A stretch of 64,000 bases of DNA from Bactericera cockerelli (GCA_024516035.1 CM044964.1:25390867-25454866); one strand, 5' to 3'. Counted from the stretch's first letter, positions 18,690-31,282 are shown. A program made the numbers and translations. The notes: generated by a model not told the origin, from the letters alone.

Positions 18690-18955
18690 TTTCATTTTTA
18701 TTTGTTTATTTACACTTTATTAATAGGACATATTATATACAACACAAATAATTACAATTTAAAATACAATATATCTAATAGAAGAAAAGAAAAATAAAAT
18801 AAATAAATATATCGATAATATGTGTCCTAACTAAAGGGCGGGGTTATGTCACAACCTCTCAAATTCGCTTGACTTAATCTTTGCTTAACTTGAGACTTGA
18901 ACCACCGACCTCCGGGTTTCAAGTCCACCACCGCCTTAATCTAAGGAGGTCGGTA
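18690..18955 (-). mobile_element. LINE tail L followed by SINE-A
   Basis: 18690-18850 is a minus LINE tail ending tgtgtcctaactaaagggcg. It abuts a diverged minus SINE-A (18850-18955) whose tRNA-like head reads ttgaaccaccgacctccggg. Confidence 0.7.
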
Positions 18956-19134
18956 AAAAAAAACTGTGTTAATTTACATCCGTCTTTAACTTTCGAGCAC
19001 ATCCAACTACCTTCTGGTTTTTGCAAGTAGTCAACTATTTTAATTGCGGGCTCATTCCCCTTCACAAATTCATTGAATGAAGTCTTTGTGTTTTAAAATA
19101 TATTTTAAAAAAAAAAATTATCCTTATTAATTTG

Positions 19135-19245
19135 ATTTTGTGACCACATAATAATAAGACTCTGAGGGTTAGGTGGTAGAAAATGCTTTGAACAATAAAC
19201 TCGGCCGTTGGTTACCTTCCACTAAAGAGTGTTATTATTATTATT
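19135..19245 (+). mobile_element. SINE-E tail
   Basis: tgtgaccacataataataag and ctctgagggttaggtggtag lead to the cactaaagagtgttattatt end. The tRNA-like head is missing. Confidence 0.7.
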
Positions 19246-19247
19246 AT

Positions 19248-19438
19248 TATATGTAGGTACTGATTGTACCATATTATACATACATACATAGATGAAGGAG
19301 TATGTATGTACTGATTGTACCATATTATACCTACATATATAAATGAAGGAGTACCTATGTATGTATTGATTGTACCATATTATACCTACATACATAGATG
19401 AAGGAGTATGTATGTACTGATTGTACCATATTATATTA
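19248..19438. repeat. 51-55-bp tandem repeat, about 4 units
   Basis: Units are built on tgattgtaccatattatacc and acatacatagatgaaggagt. The open frames it creates on the minus strand are repeat artefacts. Confidence 0.9.
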
Positions 19439-20095
19439 ATCATAATGGCTCAGCATACAATGTATAACATGCCATTAGACAAATGCTTGGTACAAGTTGA
19501 GAGATAAGTGCAAGTTGACAATAGTTAGTACCTCGATAGTAAATAGATAGAAGTATATACATTAGTAGAATTAGTAGTAAATAGATAGAAAAAGTATATA
19601 CATTAGTAGAATCAGCAAACTAAAGAAAAAACACAGGAGAAGACCTTATGTTCTGAATGCCAATTGTTCTTACATAATAGCTTCAGATATAAACATATAT
19701 TTTTACTTCCGAGAACATCTAATATAATAAGATATATAAAGTAGTACCGACTCATTTTTGTAAAAAAAAAAACTTTTGTTTTAGTTTTTTCTCCTTATAT
19801 TTCTGGACTTGACGTGACCTCCTCAGTAACTTTGGTTCAATAAATATATGTAGATATGTGTCAGTATACACATTTTTCATAAACTGAACTTTTTTTCACA
19901 CAGGTAAAAATTGCAAGAATTATGAAATATTTTCCCCCCGAGTTTTTTTTTACAGAACTTCTTTTTTCGTGTTTCTTGCGAGTTTTTTTCTACCCAAATG
20001 AATTGGTCGCTAAATAAACAAGAGAGGGAATAACTAGTTATTATTTTTTATTTTTTTTTATTAATTAGATAATTAGTTACATATTTTTTACCTAA

Positions 20096-20240
20096 TACAG
20101 TCAAACATGGATATAAGAGATCTCAAAGGACCGGATTTTTTTCTCTCTTATATCAAGGTTTCTCTTAAGTGTATATAATCCACTATAGAGAGGTAAATTT
20201 GACCTTAAAATCTGATTCTCAATTTCCAATTTATACAGAT
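20096..20240. mobile_element. Tc1/pogo-like MITE, partial
   Basis: The left end, tacagtcaaacatggatata, followed by agagatc, matches the terminal repeat of the element at 56236-56402. The internal ctcttatatcaaggtttctc is complementary to it. The right end is unclear. Confidence 0.55.
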
Positions 20241-20309
20241 TGAAACAGAGAGGAGACTTGATGGCATAGACATAGATAATAACAACACTATGCTTGCTTT
20301 TGGCTAGAA

Positions 20310-20470
20310 TCTCACTACTACTGGTTTGAATCCCACCCAGTGCATTAATTTTTCCTCATTAATTTGAGTTTGTGACCACATAATAATAAGACTCTGAGGG
20401 TTAGGTGGTAGAAACTGCTTTGAGCATTCACCTCGCCTGGTGGTTAACTTCCACTAAAGAGTGTTATTAT
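20310..20470 (+). mobile_element. SINE-E
   Basis: B box ggtttgaatccca, then the full cctcattaatttgagtttgt to cactaaagagtgttatt body. The first part of the head is lost. Confidence 0.75.
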
Positions 20471-20684
20471 TATTACTATTGATCCATCGCATACAAAGAG
20501 GTCAGGATATTGCATCATTAAGTGAACCCACCTGGACAAACATACAGACATGCGAAAAACTGAAGTGGTAGAATATTTAGTATCTGAGGTCCACTGAGGA
20601 AGTTGTGATTTGCTCGTATTAACAGATTGTCCAGAATATCCCAATAGATTGTCCGAGTGCCTTGAGGAAGTGATATGTTTACAT

Positions 20685-20860
20685 TGGTTACTGCAGTAGA
20701 TTATTTAGGGTGCAGTAGATTACATTTTGGAGACTATAAGAGGATTAACAAACTGCCAAGGGTCAACGCTTCATTGCAGTAGATTATTTAGGGTCCATCT
20801 GGTAAACTATTAGGGGATTCGGAAATTGCTAAGGGTCAACGCAATGTCAAGTACATTTTT
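20685..20860. repeat. Tandem duplication of about 80 bp
   Basis: Two copies of a block containing tgcagtagattatttagggt and aagggtcaacgc. They differ by several substitutions. Confidence 0.75.
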
Positions 20861-21059
20861 TTTGTCATTTTCAAGTATCATCTCTATATAATTATAATAA
20901 TATATAAAACTCAAATCTGTGCGTGTCTGACTGGCTGACTATGTCTTCTTAAGGGTTGGAGAATGAATGGTAAATATTCTGAAAGGATTTATGCAATGAT
21001 TAATTATTATTAATACCTATTCCTACATTATATATGCATAAATTATTATTATTATTATT

Positions 21060-21245
21060 CAATACTTTATTAGATAAAAATTGACATTATGTACGATACA
21101 AATAATTATTTCAACAATGAAAAAAAAAAAACAAGTAAACAATATATACAATAAAAAGGAAAAAGAATAGAAAATATATATAAACATAAATGTCCTGACT
21201 AAAGGGCGGAGTTATTGCCTATGGCAATCTCTTCCACCCAACCCT
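21060..21245 (-). mobile_element. LINE tail L
   Basis: Minus copy: TTATT tail at the left, then tgtcctgactaaagggcgga and ggcaatctcttccacccaac at the right. Confidence 0.75.
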
Positions 21246-21704
21246 TGGTGCATAGATATTTTAATAAACGCTTTTAATACGCATATTTCTTCCAAAATCA
21301 ATTAAAAAAATCGAAATTCTCCGTCGGCCACGAATTTAATGTAAAACTTTTTTTCGAATTCGACAGCATCGTCGAATTTTTCATCACATGACTTGATGAT
21401 GATGATGATGATTTTTTTTTTTTTTTTTTTTCAATATGTTTTATACTTTATTTTGTACAATACAAACTTAACGCAACAAATTAACATATAGTTATACCCC
21501 TCGTCGAAAGTTGATGATGATGATGATGATGATCGCCATCTTCACAAACCCGGACGTGATCTGAGTCAGATCGCCAAGGAGTGATCCGTATGATGTGGAT
21601 TGAGGAGTGAAGTGCCTTGGTATATACCTGGCCTGAAGCCATTGACCCCACAGCGCTCAGGTCATTCGGTAAATTATCAACCACGGGAGGAAAAACTACT
21701 AGCG

Positions 21705-22010
21705 ATCTCTCTGGTGGACTCGTTGTCTTGACCCGCGGATTGCAGGTTCGAACCCGGCTGAGGCGAAACATCACACTTGGACGTGGATAAAATATTAGAA
21801 CCAGGTTTATTCTAATATAAAGAGGTTATTTCCCCTTGTAAGGAGGTAAAATCGTCATGGAACTAGTTTTCTAATATCCAGGTTGAAGTATATTACCAGG
21901 AAAAAGCATGTAAAAATTAACTGTAGAATCTTAGCGTAATGGGACTTCTTGTCTCGAGCCGACAGTCTAAATAAAGCACTACTATACTTTACTGTACCTA
22001 CCTTAAGATC
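21705..22010 (+). mobile_element. SINE-J, tRNA-derived
   Basis: tRNA-like head (ggactcgttgtcttgacccg, B box ggttcgaacccgg). The long body ends gtaatgggacttcttgtctc, gagccgacagtctaaata and an ACTATACTTTACT tail. A minus tail copy with (TATAG)n is at 25350-25437, and a short fragment lies near 43420. Confidence 0.7.
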
Positions 22011-22119
22011 TCACCTTTCAAGGTCATTCTGGGATTTATCAAAAGGGAAAAACAATACAATATTTTTTACGAATTTACGTCGCTTTCAACTACAGAAATA
22101 AAATAAAATAAATCACATT

Positions 22120-22330
22120 AAAAAATGGGTCAGTCCGATTTTCGGTCTCCTCTAGCGGTTACCGAACCCTGAATCTCCCGGTTGTGGGTCCCACCTGGTA
22201 ACCGCACGTTTCTGAATGAACTTGTGACACCGCTTAGGAGCACGTGGGACGTTGCCTAATATGGACCTCCTTGTTAAATCCCGGCACCTTCGTTTTGTCA
22301 ACGAGACACGAGAAGGCGATGAGTACCAAA
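22120..22330 (-). mobile_element. tRNA-like repeat, single copy here
   Basis: On the minus strand it carries gtgcggttaccaggtgggac and a ggttcggtaac segment. It resembles the head of another SINE. No second copy was found in the window, so the call is tentative. Confidence 0.35.
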
Positions 22331-22339
22331 TTTTTATAA

Positions 22340-23070
22340 TTATTATAATAATTTTCATTTGCGTTTCATAATGATCATCTGGTCATCATTATCAAAATAA
22401 TAACTCTGAATTTTGAGATGGTAATATTAATATGTAAATATTTAGATAAATATTATATTGTTATATCTTAATATATAAATGTCAAATTATATTATAACTA
22501 AGTATATATTTAAAAAAAATTCAATTTGTCACTTCATTCTGCGAGGTTCTTCATCTCTTACAAAATCAATCTCTTTTGGTCTTTATTTATTAAAATTTCA
22601 AATCAATGACCATCATTTCATTATTAATTTGTAGAATTGGTTGCACTGAGATTTTTCTGGTCAATCTAATTTATCTAATTCAGAATTAAGGAATACCGAA
22701 CTTTTTTTCTTTCAAAGTTGAGTCCGTCAATCGGCTTTTCAAGAGAAAAAAACTCTCGATATTTTGCAAATTTTTTCTCGTAGGTTCCTAATGACCTATT
22801 TAATCATTTTTATGGCATCTTCTCTATCTTTCATACTACCAGCTTCACTCCTGGTAACTATAAACTAAATGATAACTAGATTTACTAGATCCAGTATAAC
22901 GCCCTTTTCATGTTCTGGCTAACGTACAGGAAATATTAACGTTGAAAAAAACGCAGCGTAAAGGTCATTGATCTGGCCGCGTATGATAAACATTATCGGT
23001 CATTTGAACAGTGGGATTCATTAGGCATAGAACTGGCACGAAATTTAGTATCGAAGCTTCCACTGGCTTT
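22340..23070. other. AT-rich DNA without recognised features
   Basis: More than 700 bases with no repeat family, splice-site pair or coding frame that I can support. Confidence 0.5.
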
Positions 23071-23076
23071 ATCTTT

Positions 23077-23395
23077 TGCAGTACCTACGTATCTTTTGCA
23101 GTACCTTGGTATCTTCTGCAGTACCTAGGTATCTTTTGCAGTACCTTGGTATCTCTTGCAGTACCTAGGTATCTTTTGCAGTACCTTGGTATCTCTTGCA
23201 GTACCTTGGTATCTTCTGCAGTACCTAGGTATCTTTTGCATTACCTTGGTATCTTCTACAGTACCTAAGTATCTTTTGCAGTACCTAGTTATCTTTTGCA
23301 GTACCTTGGTATCTTTTTCAGTACCTAGGTATCCTTTGCATTACCTAGGTATCCTTTGCATTACCTAGGTATCTTTTACAGTACCTAGGATATTT
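23077..23395. repeat. 20-bp minisatellite, about 16 units
   Basis: Units alternate between gcagtacctaggtatctttt and cagtaccttggtatcttctg versions. Since 20 is not a multiple of 3, the frames here (LQYLGIF-like repeats) shift and are artefacts. Confidence 0.95.
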
Positions 23396-23411
23396 TCAGT
23401 ATTTGATAAAG

Positions 23412-23540
23412 TTATCATATATGTGTTAATCACAACTACTGAAACTCGCTTTACTAAATGTACGCTGAAACCGGGACTTGAACCACCGACCTCTAGGTTA
23501 CAAGTCCGCCGCCTTATCGATCAAGCTACTGAGGTCGGTA
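23412..23540 (-). mobile_element. SINE-A
   Basis: A near full-length minus copy that directly abuts the minisatellite. Confidence 0.85.
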
Positions 23541-24159
23541 TCAGCACTATCGGCAGATAGGACATATTAATACATTGATTTAGTATTTTTAGTGGACTCG
23601 TAACAATGAGATCGGTGTTTCGAGTCCCAAGTTCGGTTGGTTTTAGTTTGGTTTGAGCATATTTTGTAATGAAAACAAGATTATGAAGTGAATTATGTGT
23701 ATCACTATAGTATAAATATAATTATGAACATTATGAATTAAGGAAAAACAATAATTATGAAGAAAAAAAAATTATATTTCTCACACCTGACGCTGCTCGA
23801 AGATATTTCTCATATCTTTCTTCTCAGCTCGATGCATTTCTCAGGATGAGTTATAAGTTCTGATGTATGATACATATTTCTTGAGGATGGCATTCTCAAG
23901 GATCTAGTTATTTCTTCATTCATAATTAGATTAGTCAGTCAAGGTCGCTATTTCATTGATAAGTAAGTCCACTATTGCAGCGATCATTATGTCTTCATTG
24001 GGAATTATTTTACGTTTTCTTATACTACTGATGAAACCTGTCGTCAGTCTGATAGTGGGATAGAGCGCTGCTATATCTTCGAGTGTGTGGGTCCAGGTTC
24101 GATCAAGAGTTCGAAAAAAAAATCCTCGCCTCGGGGATTATTATTATTTTTTTGTTCGT

Positions 24160-24985
24160 TTGTTTTCTCAGTTGCCCGATTGATAAGGCGGCGGACTCGT
24201 AACCTGGAGGTTAGTGGTTTGAGTCCCAAATAAATTTAGTTGGCCGATCTCCGTGCTGGCTCAAATTACAAAAAAAACACAACAAATGTGATGTGTGGCA
24301 AATACAGCACCGCTTTTTATTTTCACCAATGTTTATTATAGGAAAATATCAATTAATTGGGGGTCTACTTTCGGCGCCCTTCCTCTAATTTTAATGGTTC
24401 ATGAAAAAGTGCAACTCTAGCATACATAAATCATTTAAAACTTGTTCATCAAGCGTGATTCTCAAAAAATACTTGTCGAAATCTTCATATCTGATTGCGA
24501 AATATGAGTTGAAGAATTGCAACAAGAAGAAGACATCGTAGGTTTTATATATATAATTTATTTATGTACATATAATTACAGCGATCACATGTAGCAATAG
24601 TATAGCAACACAAGTAAATAAAAACATGCATTATTATCCAATATCATATACTGGGTGATTCACACAATGTAATTAGATCTAATTTATTAAAGGCCTATGT
24701 ACTTCATAAGACTATTCACGAACGATTTAATTCGGGAGATCAATACTAATCCATTGCCAATTTTATCCTATAAAATATATAAGACCTGTTTGACTGCTGG
24801 AGTAAAGGGACTTTTCAGTCTTACCTCGGCAGTATAAACAAGGTATATTCTATTCTATTCTATAAGGAACTTGTAAACCAGAGTTACCAACCAACCAATC
24901 AGTGTTTACCAACCGCGGAGGTCGGTGGTTCGAGTCCCAAGTTAAGCAAAGATTTAGTAAAGCTAGTTTGAGTAAATCAAGCAAT
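24160..24985 (+). mobile_element. Two partial SINE-A copies with unique DNA between
   Basis: 24165-24238 (cgattgataaggcggcggac) and 24895-24975 (ggaggtcggtggttcgagtc) are head pieces of SINE-A. Between them lies AT-rich DNA and a short SINE tail ending tattctattctattcta (24785-24865), which is the same tail that borders the right-hand inverted duplicate at 45850. Confidence 0.55.
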
Positions 24986-25124
24986 TGTTACCCCCTAAAA
25001 GTACAACAGGTATTGTACTTCAAGGGGATTTAGAAGAAAAAAAAATGTGAAATGAAATAAAATCTATTTATTATTATTATTATTACATAGTGATCAACTC
25101 AAACATGATAACTACTATTACTAA

Positions 25125-25275
25125 GTTAAAGTTAGGTTATCATATTTGTGTGAATCACAATCGTCATAGCACAATCACTCAAACTCGCTTTACTAAAATA
25201 CTTGCCTCACTAGATTCGAACCATGGACTCCCAGTTCACGAATCTGCCTCCTCGCCTTATCTATCAAGGTTGGTT
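25125..25275 (-). mobile_element. SINE-A, diverged
   Basis: Full length on the minus strand but with many changes (attcgaaccatggactccca). Confidence 0.7.
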
Positions 25276-25349
25276 AACCCATCGATAACTCGTAAAACCT
25301 CAAATTTACCCCTTAAAATCGGCCATTCTGGTTAGTTGGAACACAGAGG

Positions 25350-25437
25350 AAAGTATAGTATAGTATAGTATAGTAGTGCTTTATTTAGACTGTCGGCTCG
25401 AGACAGGAAGTCCCATTACGCTAACAGTTTAATATAG
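25350..25437 (-). mobile_element. SINE-J tail
   Basis: (TATAG)n, then ctttatttagactgtcggct and cgagacaggaagtcccatta. Confidence 0.7.
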
Positions 25438-25669
25438 CACCTCTTTATTTATTTAGCACCTCTATAAAGTACAACAAAAACAAATTATTTTTTTCTCTTG
25501 CTCTTGAAGGTAATGGTAGCCATATTGGATATTTTGTTATGGGACACATTTGTTAGCTATGAGATATAAGTTATGACGTCTCCATGAATTATTCCTCCAT
25601 TATTATTATTGAACATGTTAGATCAAGTTTTATTTACAACTATGTAGGTACATAAATTTTTTTACATAA

Positions 25670-25835
25670 GATAAGATAGCCTTTATTTTTGCATATTTTT
25701 TACAATTTAACATAGTTTACAGAATTTACAGAAATGAAAAAAAACTCCTCAGAATATTTACATAGAAATTGAAATTAACAAAACAAAACTTGATCACGGG
25801 CGGTGCTACTGCCAACGGCATTCTCTTCCTTGTCT
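25670..25835 (-). mobile_element. LINE tail L2
   Basis: A second LINE-tail family. The minus strand reads gaagagaatgccgttggcag, then cccgtgatcaagttttgttt. A plus copy is at 28160-28270 and a minus piece at 51375-51440. Confidence 0.65.
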
Positions 25836-26039
25836 TTCTCCATGAATATATAAGTACACCTGGACCACCCGGTAGATTCTTCGCTTACCTATCTCAAATT
25901 ACACCTATAACAAGTCCACCTTGAGATAGGTACTCCCGTACTCCGATATTGTAATGCTTGCATCCGAGTATATAACCTAATCATTCATTCATATAGGCGA
26001 AACATTCCTGGGCTTGAGTGAGCCCTCGTCGAGAATGGC

Positions 26040-26285
26040 CGAGAGGAAACGAGATTGCACGAAGTGACGTCACGAGTTCTCTACGAAGATGGGCGACAGA
26101 GGACGAAATCAAACGAAGCTCGAGTGTACTTCTTTAACGATTCTCAGCTAATGGAGGGGGTGCGAAAGATGTGCGAAATACTACGAAGCTTGAATGATTA
26201 TTGAAAAGCAAGAAAGGCGGAAAAAAAACGAAGCTTGAGCGAGATGTGGGCGAAGATGACCGAAAGAAAGAAATATAGAAAAAAG
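26040..26285. promoter_or_regulatory. Non-repetitive, purine- and CpG-rich patch with a CRE
   Basis: TGACGTCA (26065-26072) lies in a patch where 'acgaagct(c/t)ga' recurs three times (26113-26240). It has no ORF and no repeat match in the window. A regulatory role is only a guess. Confidence 0.25.
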
Positions 26286-26924
26286 TGGCGTACCTTTGTG
26301 TGTATAGGAATGGTAGATAGAAGCCGAAATAACACCTACAAGACTCGAGTCAAATCACAATTGAACACCAATAAATAAAAAGATTCCTCATACATAAGTG
26401 GTATAGGTAATTAATATTTAAAAAGTAAAAATCAGAATATTCCGAAACATTAAACAGCCAGAAGAATTTTAAAAACGCCAGATTGAAAGTAAAAAAAAGT
26501 TGATCAGGAGGTTATGAAACGTTCAGAAATTGAAAAAAATTGAAATCAAAGCAAAAAATTTTTTTTAACAAAACGAACACAATACTTTCGATTTCTTATT
26601 AGAAATTTATCGATTAGAAATTAATCGGAAGTAAATTACGATATTTGGAAAGTAACAAAAGGTTTCGAATCCCCGCATCACCGATGAGAAGTCCGGAGCA
26701 ACCCAATTCTCATTTCTCGCGTTTCTCCTCGACCGGAGCGAAGATCGAACTCAGGACTTTCACTTCCCAGGAACTTTTCCTTATGAAAGTAAAAACACGA
26801 AAAAAAAAAAAAAAAAAATCGAAATCCTCTCAGAATTCCTGCCTGACTTTATCTCTGCTGAGGTCAGCGACCTCTACCGGAGAACACGATTAACCCCTGT
26901 CGGTTCTTGACCCCGGGTGTCTGT

Positions 26925-26990
26925 GTGGTCGCCGATCGGACCTCACAGTGTGTCGTGGGTTCGAATCCCAGTTGAGGAAAAAAAAACGAA
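26925..26990 (+). mobile_element. tRNA-like SINE head
   Basis: Contains gtggtcgccgatcggacctc and the B box gggttcgaatcccag, then A-rich sequence. No tail. Confidence 0.5.
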
Positions 26991-27434
26991 AAAAAAATAC
27001 TTTTGTATTTTAATTATTGTTTTGTTATTTTTATGAATTTCATCTAGGTAAATCAGTTGAAATGGAGTGAAAGATCAACAAAACATATTTTTTCATGAAC
27101 TTTCAAAGTAGATCTAGGTCAAGGAAGGCCAGGACTTTTTACCATTTTATATACTTGGAACCATTATATACTTTCCGCCAGTATCCAGCTAAAGTATCTC
27201 GACTAAGCAATAAGATCGGCTTTAGCGAGTTTGAGCAGTTGGAATATCACGAAAGTAATTAACACAATGATAACTTAAAAAAAAAAAAAACTAAGTCGTC
27301 CAGAGAGATCCTCTCTCTGTCTGAATTCTCCTAGCCAGACCTACTGAAGTCGGTCGGTCCATTGGGCACCTGATGGGTTAAGATCTCCGGCTTTAGAGAT
27401 CATTGTTCTCTTGTTGATGTGACTGGAGATGGAG

Positions 27435-27780
27435 GGCCTCCACATGATAGAGTAAAAGTAGTTCTTTCTCTCTCTTTCTCTTTCATCTCTCTCCTCTCTT
27501 TCTCTCTCTCTCTCTCTCCTCTCTCTTTCTCTCTCTCTCCATCATTCACACTTTTCTTCCTGTTTTTTTGTTGTTGTTGATAAGTTGCTACTTTCCAGCA
27601 ACTTATTTCCCATAGTGCCCGGAAAAGTGCCCAAATCAGAGTGTGAAAGTAGTTATCTCTATCTCTCTCTCTTTTACATTTCATCTTTCTATCTCTCTCT
27701 CTCCTCTCTTCTCTCTCCCTCCATCACTCACATTATTTCTTCTTCCTGGTTTGGATGATGATAAGTTTCTACTTTTCTCA
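27435..27780. repeat. Duplicated (TC)n-rich block
   Basis: Two copies, about 140 bp each (near 27440-27580 and 27640-27780), contain gaaagtagtt, long CT runs and ccatcactcacattattt-like ends. Open frames on both strands are low-complexity. Confidence 0.75.
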
Positions 27781-28159
27781 CATGAACTATATCTCCTTGG
27801 AAAAGTAGCCAGCCTCGAGGTCTCTTGCAAAATACCTGAAGTGCTCCTATAGTATGGATGATCAATGATAGTATGGTTATCTAGATAGTAAGAATGATCA
27901 AGTCTCAAGATAGTATGGTGACATGGTGATAATAATAATAATGATCTTTGTTTCTTTATTTTTTGCATATACATTTTTGTGTTCCAATGGAAGTACTAGT
28001 GTACTTTTCGGGAAATGATCAAGTTTGTATTGATATGACAACCATGTGAGATCTCAAATTCCTGTCAACACACTATTCATAATTGATCATAATGCCCACA
28101 TGATAGTATGAATGATTAAATTAACTCCTGTATGTCAATGCATGCGCTCTAACAGCATT

Positions 28160-28270
28160 CGGAAGAGAATGCCGTTGGCATTAGCACCACCCTTGATCAA
28201 GTTTTGTTTTGTTAATTTTAATTTCTATGTATGTATATATTCTATGTTATTTGTAAATAAAACTTGATCC
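28160..28270 (+). mobile_element. LINE tail L2
   Basis: gaagagaatgccgttggcat, then cttgatcaagttttgttttg, ending in tgtaaataaaact. Confidence 0.65.
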
Positions 28271-28548
28271 AAAATGTTTAATAATAATGGAAAATACTAC
28301 TAATTTTGATAATGGTAGTATAAATGATCAATGATAGTATAGTGATCATACTAAGCAAGATAGTAATTTTTTTTTTTTTTTAATTTTGTAATAATAGGCA
28401 ATGTATTTGACATCAAAAATATATACAAAGTGAACAAAAGTACATACAATAATAAATAATACATTTAAAAAAATAAATGAATGTTAAGTAGGTAGGTTAT
28501 AAATATAAAGTATTTTATAAATGATAGTTTGGATCAACAGGGATCAAC

Positions 28549-29050
28549 TCAAAAGTCAAATCATTGTATGATCAGATAGCATTGAAAACCATGTCTCAAA
28601 AGTCAAATCATTGTATGATCAGATAGCATTGAAAAGCATGTCTCAAAAGTCAAATCATTGTATGATCAGATAGCATTGAAAACCATGTCTCAAAAGTCAA
28701 ATCATTGTATGATCAGGTTGTAGGTACTGAAAAGCATCTGAAAAGTCAAATCATTGTATGATCAGATAGCATTGAAAAGCATGTCTCAAAAGTCAAATCA
28801 TAGTATGGTTATCTAGCTAGAGAGTGTGATCAGATAGCATTGAGAACCATGTCTCAAAAGTCAAATCATTGTATGATCAGAGAGTATTGATAACGATGTG
28901 AGATCTCAAAAGTCAAATCATTGAATGATCAGAACCATACAAAAGTCAAATCATTGTATGATCAGATAGTATTGAAAACCATGTCTCCAAAGTCAAATCA
29001 TTGTATGATCAGAGAGCATTGAGAACCATGTCACAAAACTCAAATCATTG
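28549..29050. repeat. 47-bp minisatellite, about 10 units
   Basis: Units are built on aaaagtcaaatcattgtatg and atcagatagcattgaaaacc. Some units are truncated or interrupted (28725-28745, 28801-28830). Confidence 0.93.
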
Positions 29051-29539
29051 AACACACGACTCATCCAACTGTCCAGCTCTGGAGTATAGTGATCATACTG
29101 CTCATACTTATCATGATAGGGGAGAGAGCTACACTTGACTTGCGCAGTGCAAGCCGAGAGGGGAAATGAGTCTCTGAGCAACGCGGGTCAACGTACCCAG
29201 GGTGACCCAGTAACCCCATCCTGTGCTATAACCTTCTACAATACCTCCTGGCTTAACCCTTGCGGTGCCGGTGGGCTCGGATCAGTACGCGTGGTGATTT
29301 GAACTTTCCTTATCAGAAGGAAATACAATTTATGCGTCCTGTATTAACCTTACGATGCTGTTGTCGAGTTCAGTCTACATTTTGCGTTGTGTTTAAAATG
29401 AGGAAACCAACGCTAAAAATCGAACATGAGATCTTGACTGAGATCTTGATTCTGTCTATACGTTTCATCCTCAGAATCCTTGTCAGATATAAAGTTTACT
29501 TTTTCTATTATTTTTTGCTTGATCTCTATTTCCTCTGTG

Positions 29540-29685
29540 TATCCGGAGGTCGTGGGTTCGAAACCCAGCCGGGACATGACATGTTATCCTCTTATTTCGG
29601 ATTTGTACCACATAATAATACGTCTTGGGCTTACTGCTGGAAAAATAGGACTCAATAGTCCCACTTCTTTTTCCGACGATTATCA
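29540..29685 (+). mobile_element. SINE-B, 5' truncated
   Basis: Starts at tccggaggtcgtgggttcga and runs through cgtcttgggcttactgctgg. Confidence 0.8.
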
Positions 29686-29923
29686 TTCTTCTTCTATCAC
29701 CTTCTTAACAGTGTATTATAATGTCATTGGGTGTATGTCAAATTTAATTGTAATTGACATAGGTACATCTGTTTTGTGTTGCACTTAAAAATAAATGAAT
29801 AAATTAAATTAAAAATACTATTATTATTTTTGCCAATCATGCAATCTACTCTTTTCTTCTTTGTAATCTACAACTTTTTGAAATAGTTTTTTTATTTTTT
29901 GTTTCTCTTTCTTTTGCTTTCAG

Positions 29924-30004
29924 GTAAGTCACCAGAAAATGTTCCCACTAGCACCCAGTATATTATTAATCTGGTAGTTCCTACTTATCATGGTTTCGGA
30001 AAAG
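29924..30004 (+). CDS. Candidate internal exon 1 (phase 1 to phase 1)
   Basis: A strong polypyrimidine tract and acceptor (gtttctctttcttttgcttt, then cag) precede 29924, and the donor AAAG/GTAAGG follows 30004. The exon is 81 bases. Only the frame starting with two leftover bases stays open; it reads KSPENVPTSTQYI and then INLVVPTYHGFGK. The other two frames hit stops. Both ends are phase 1, the same as the exon at 41714. The peptide is not recognised. The first base pairs after the acceptor (GTAAGT) themselves resemble a donor, which could be coincidence or reflect recursive splicing of a long intron. Confidence 0.4.
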
Positions 30005-30029
30005 GTAAGGAATATTCACCTGATAATAA

Positions 30030-30150
30030 TAATAATAACAATACTCTTTATTGGAAGGTAAGCACCAGGCGAGGTTAATGCTCAAAGCGTTTTTCTACCA
30101 CCAAACCCTCAGAGTCTTATGGTCACATACTCAAATGAATGTGGAAAAAT
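30030..30150 (-). mobile_element. SINE-E tail
   Basis: Minus copy, 26 bases beyond the candidate exon: aagcaccaggcgaggttaat, then ccctcagagtcttatggtca. Confidence 0.65.
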
Positions 30151-30239
30151 TCAATGCACCTATGATACTACACATGACAGAATTGATAATAAAATTTCAG
30201 ATTTTAATTGTTCATAATATATGCTTTGTGTGAAAACTG

Positions 30240-31280
30240 ATAACAAAAAACGTTGATTAAAAAAGAAAAAGTAAAAAATAATGCAAATTTTGTTTTGAAA
30301 CAGCACATAAGATTTCATAATTCGCGATTGTCATTATATTATATGTTTAATATTATTATTAGTAAACATACGAGTAGTACAATTATTACAATCGTTATTA
30401 TTATTATTTTATTGTCACGTGACAAGAAATGAGGCTCATGTTCCCACGCCCTTGAAATGAAATCAAGTCTTCTGTCGTCACGTGAATTTGGTTTCTGCAG
30501 ATCTAAGGAGAAGAAGTACCAACTGCAAACCCTCAGGGGTATTACATTTTACAATCATTTTATTTTTATTGTTGTTAAATAAGTATTATTATTTTTATGT
30601 TCCAAAAAATTTCATTTTTATCATTTTATTTTTAGTTGTAACCATTACTGGATTTCTTATTATTATTTTAATTAAATGTTATTTGGTGTAGCTAATCAGT
30701 ATTAGAATAAACAGAAAAGTGAGGAGTTGTACTAGATGTACAATATTGTACGTGAATATCAGAACATACCTGAAGCACTAATATAAACTCATGAGCTTCA
30801 AACAATAAAATAAAATATGTTTGGCTATATTTTGATCATAAGGTGTGAAATTCAACGCAATTTTTATGTTAAAAAAAAACTGTAAGAATTACAACTTTAA
30901 AAATTAAAAAAAAAAAAAAAAAATAGTTGCATCATAGCAGTTAGGAAAGTTGCATTTTTGAAATGAATGATTTTAAAAACCTATTATTTGGCCGGTTGCA
31001 TTGGACAGTTTTACGGACCAATGAACTCAAAACTGGGCCTCAAGATAGTTGAATGTTGAGAAAGCCTGGTTCATCTAGTTACCTTTTCTATCTATCTTGG
31101 GGTGTCTCTCTGTGGCTGGATAGAACTAATAGATCTAGTTTCCTATATTATTGAATCTATCTGTATATCTGCACTTTCTGGTTGTTTATAAATAATTCTG
31201 GTTATGATCTACTACCTATTCGCGATTTTTCTTCTTATTATTTTTTTCTTCTTTTTCTTCATATATTATATGTATTCATT
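30240..31280. other. AT-rich DNA, nothing recognised
   Basis: Apart from A and T runs (for example 30906-30923) I see no repeat family or gene. Confidence 0.5.
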
Positions 31281-31282
31281 TT

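Noticed and set aside
23011..23368. Repetitive LQYLGIF/CSTLVS-type frames
   Set aside because: These are translations of a 20-bp minisatellite; frames shift every unit.
26645..26893. Possible coding frame in a slightly GC-rich stretch
   Set aside because: It contains a poly(A) tract, and a SINE-like gatcgaactcagga motif lies inside it. There are no splice sites that would make it an exon.
28549..29050. CRISPR-like array
   Set aside because: The 47-bp units are contiguous tandem repeats without unique spacers, and the genome is eukaryotic.
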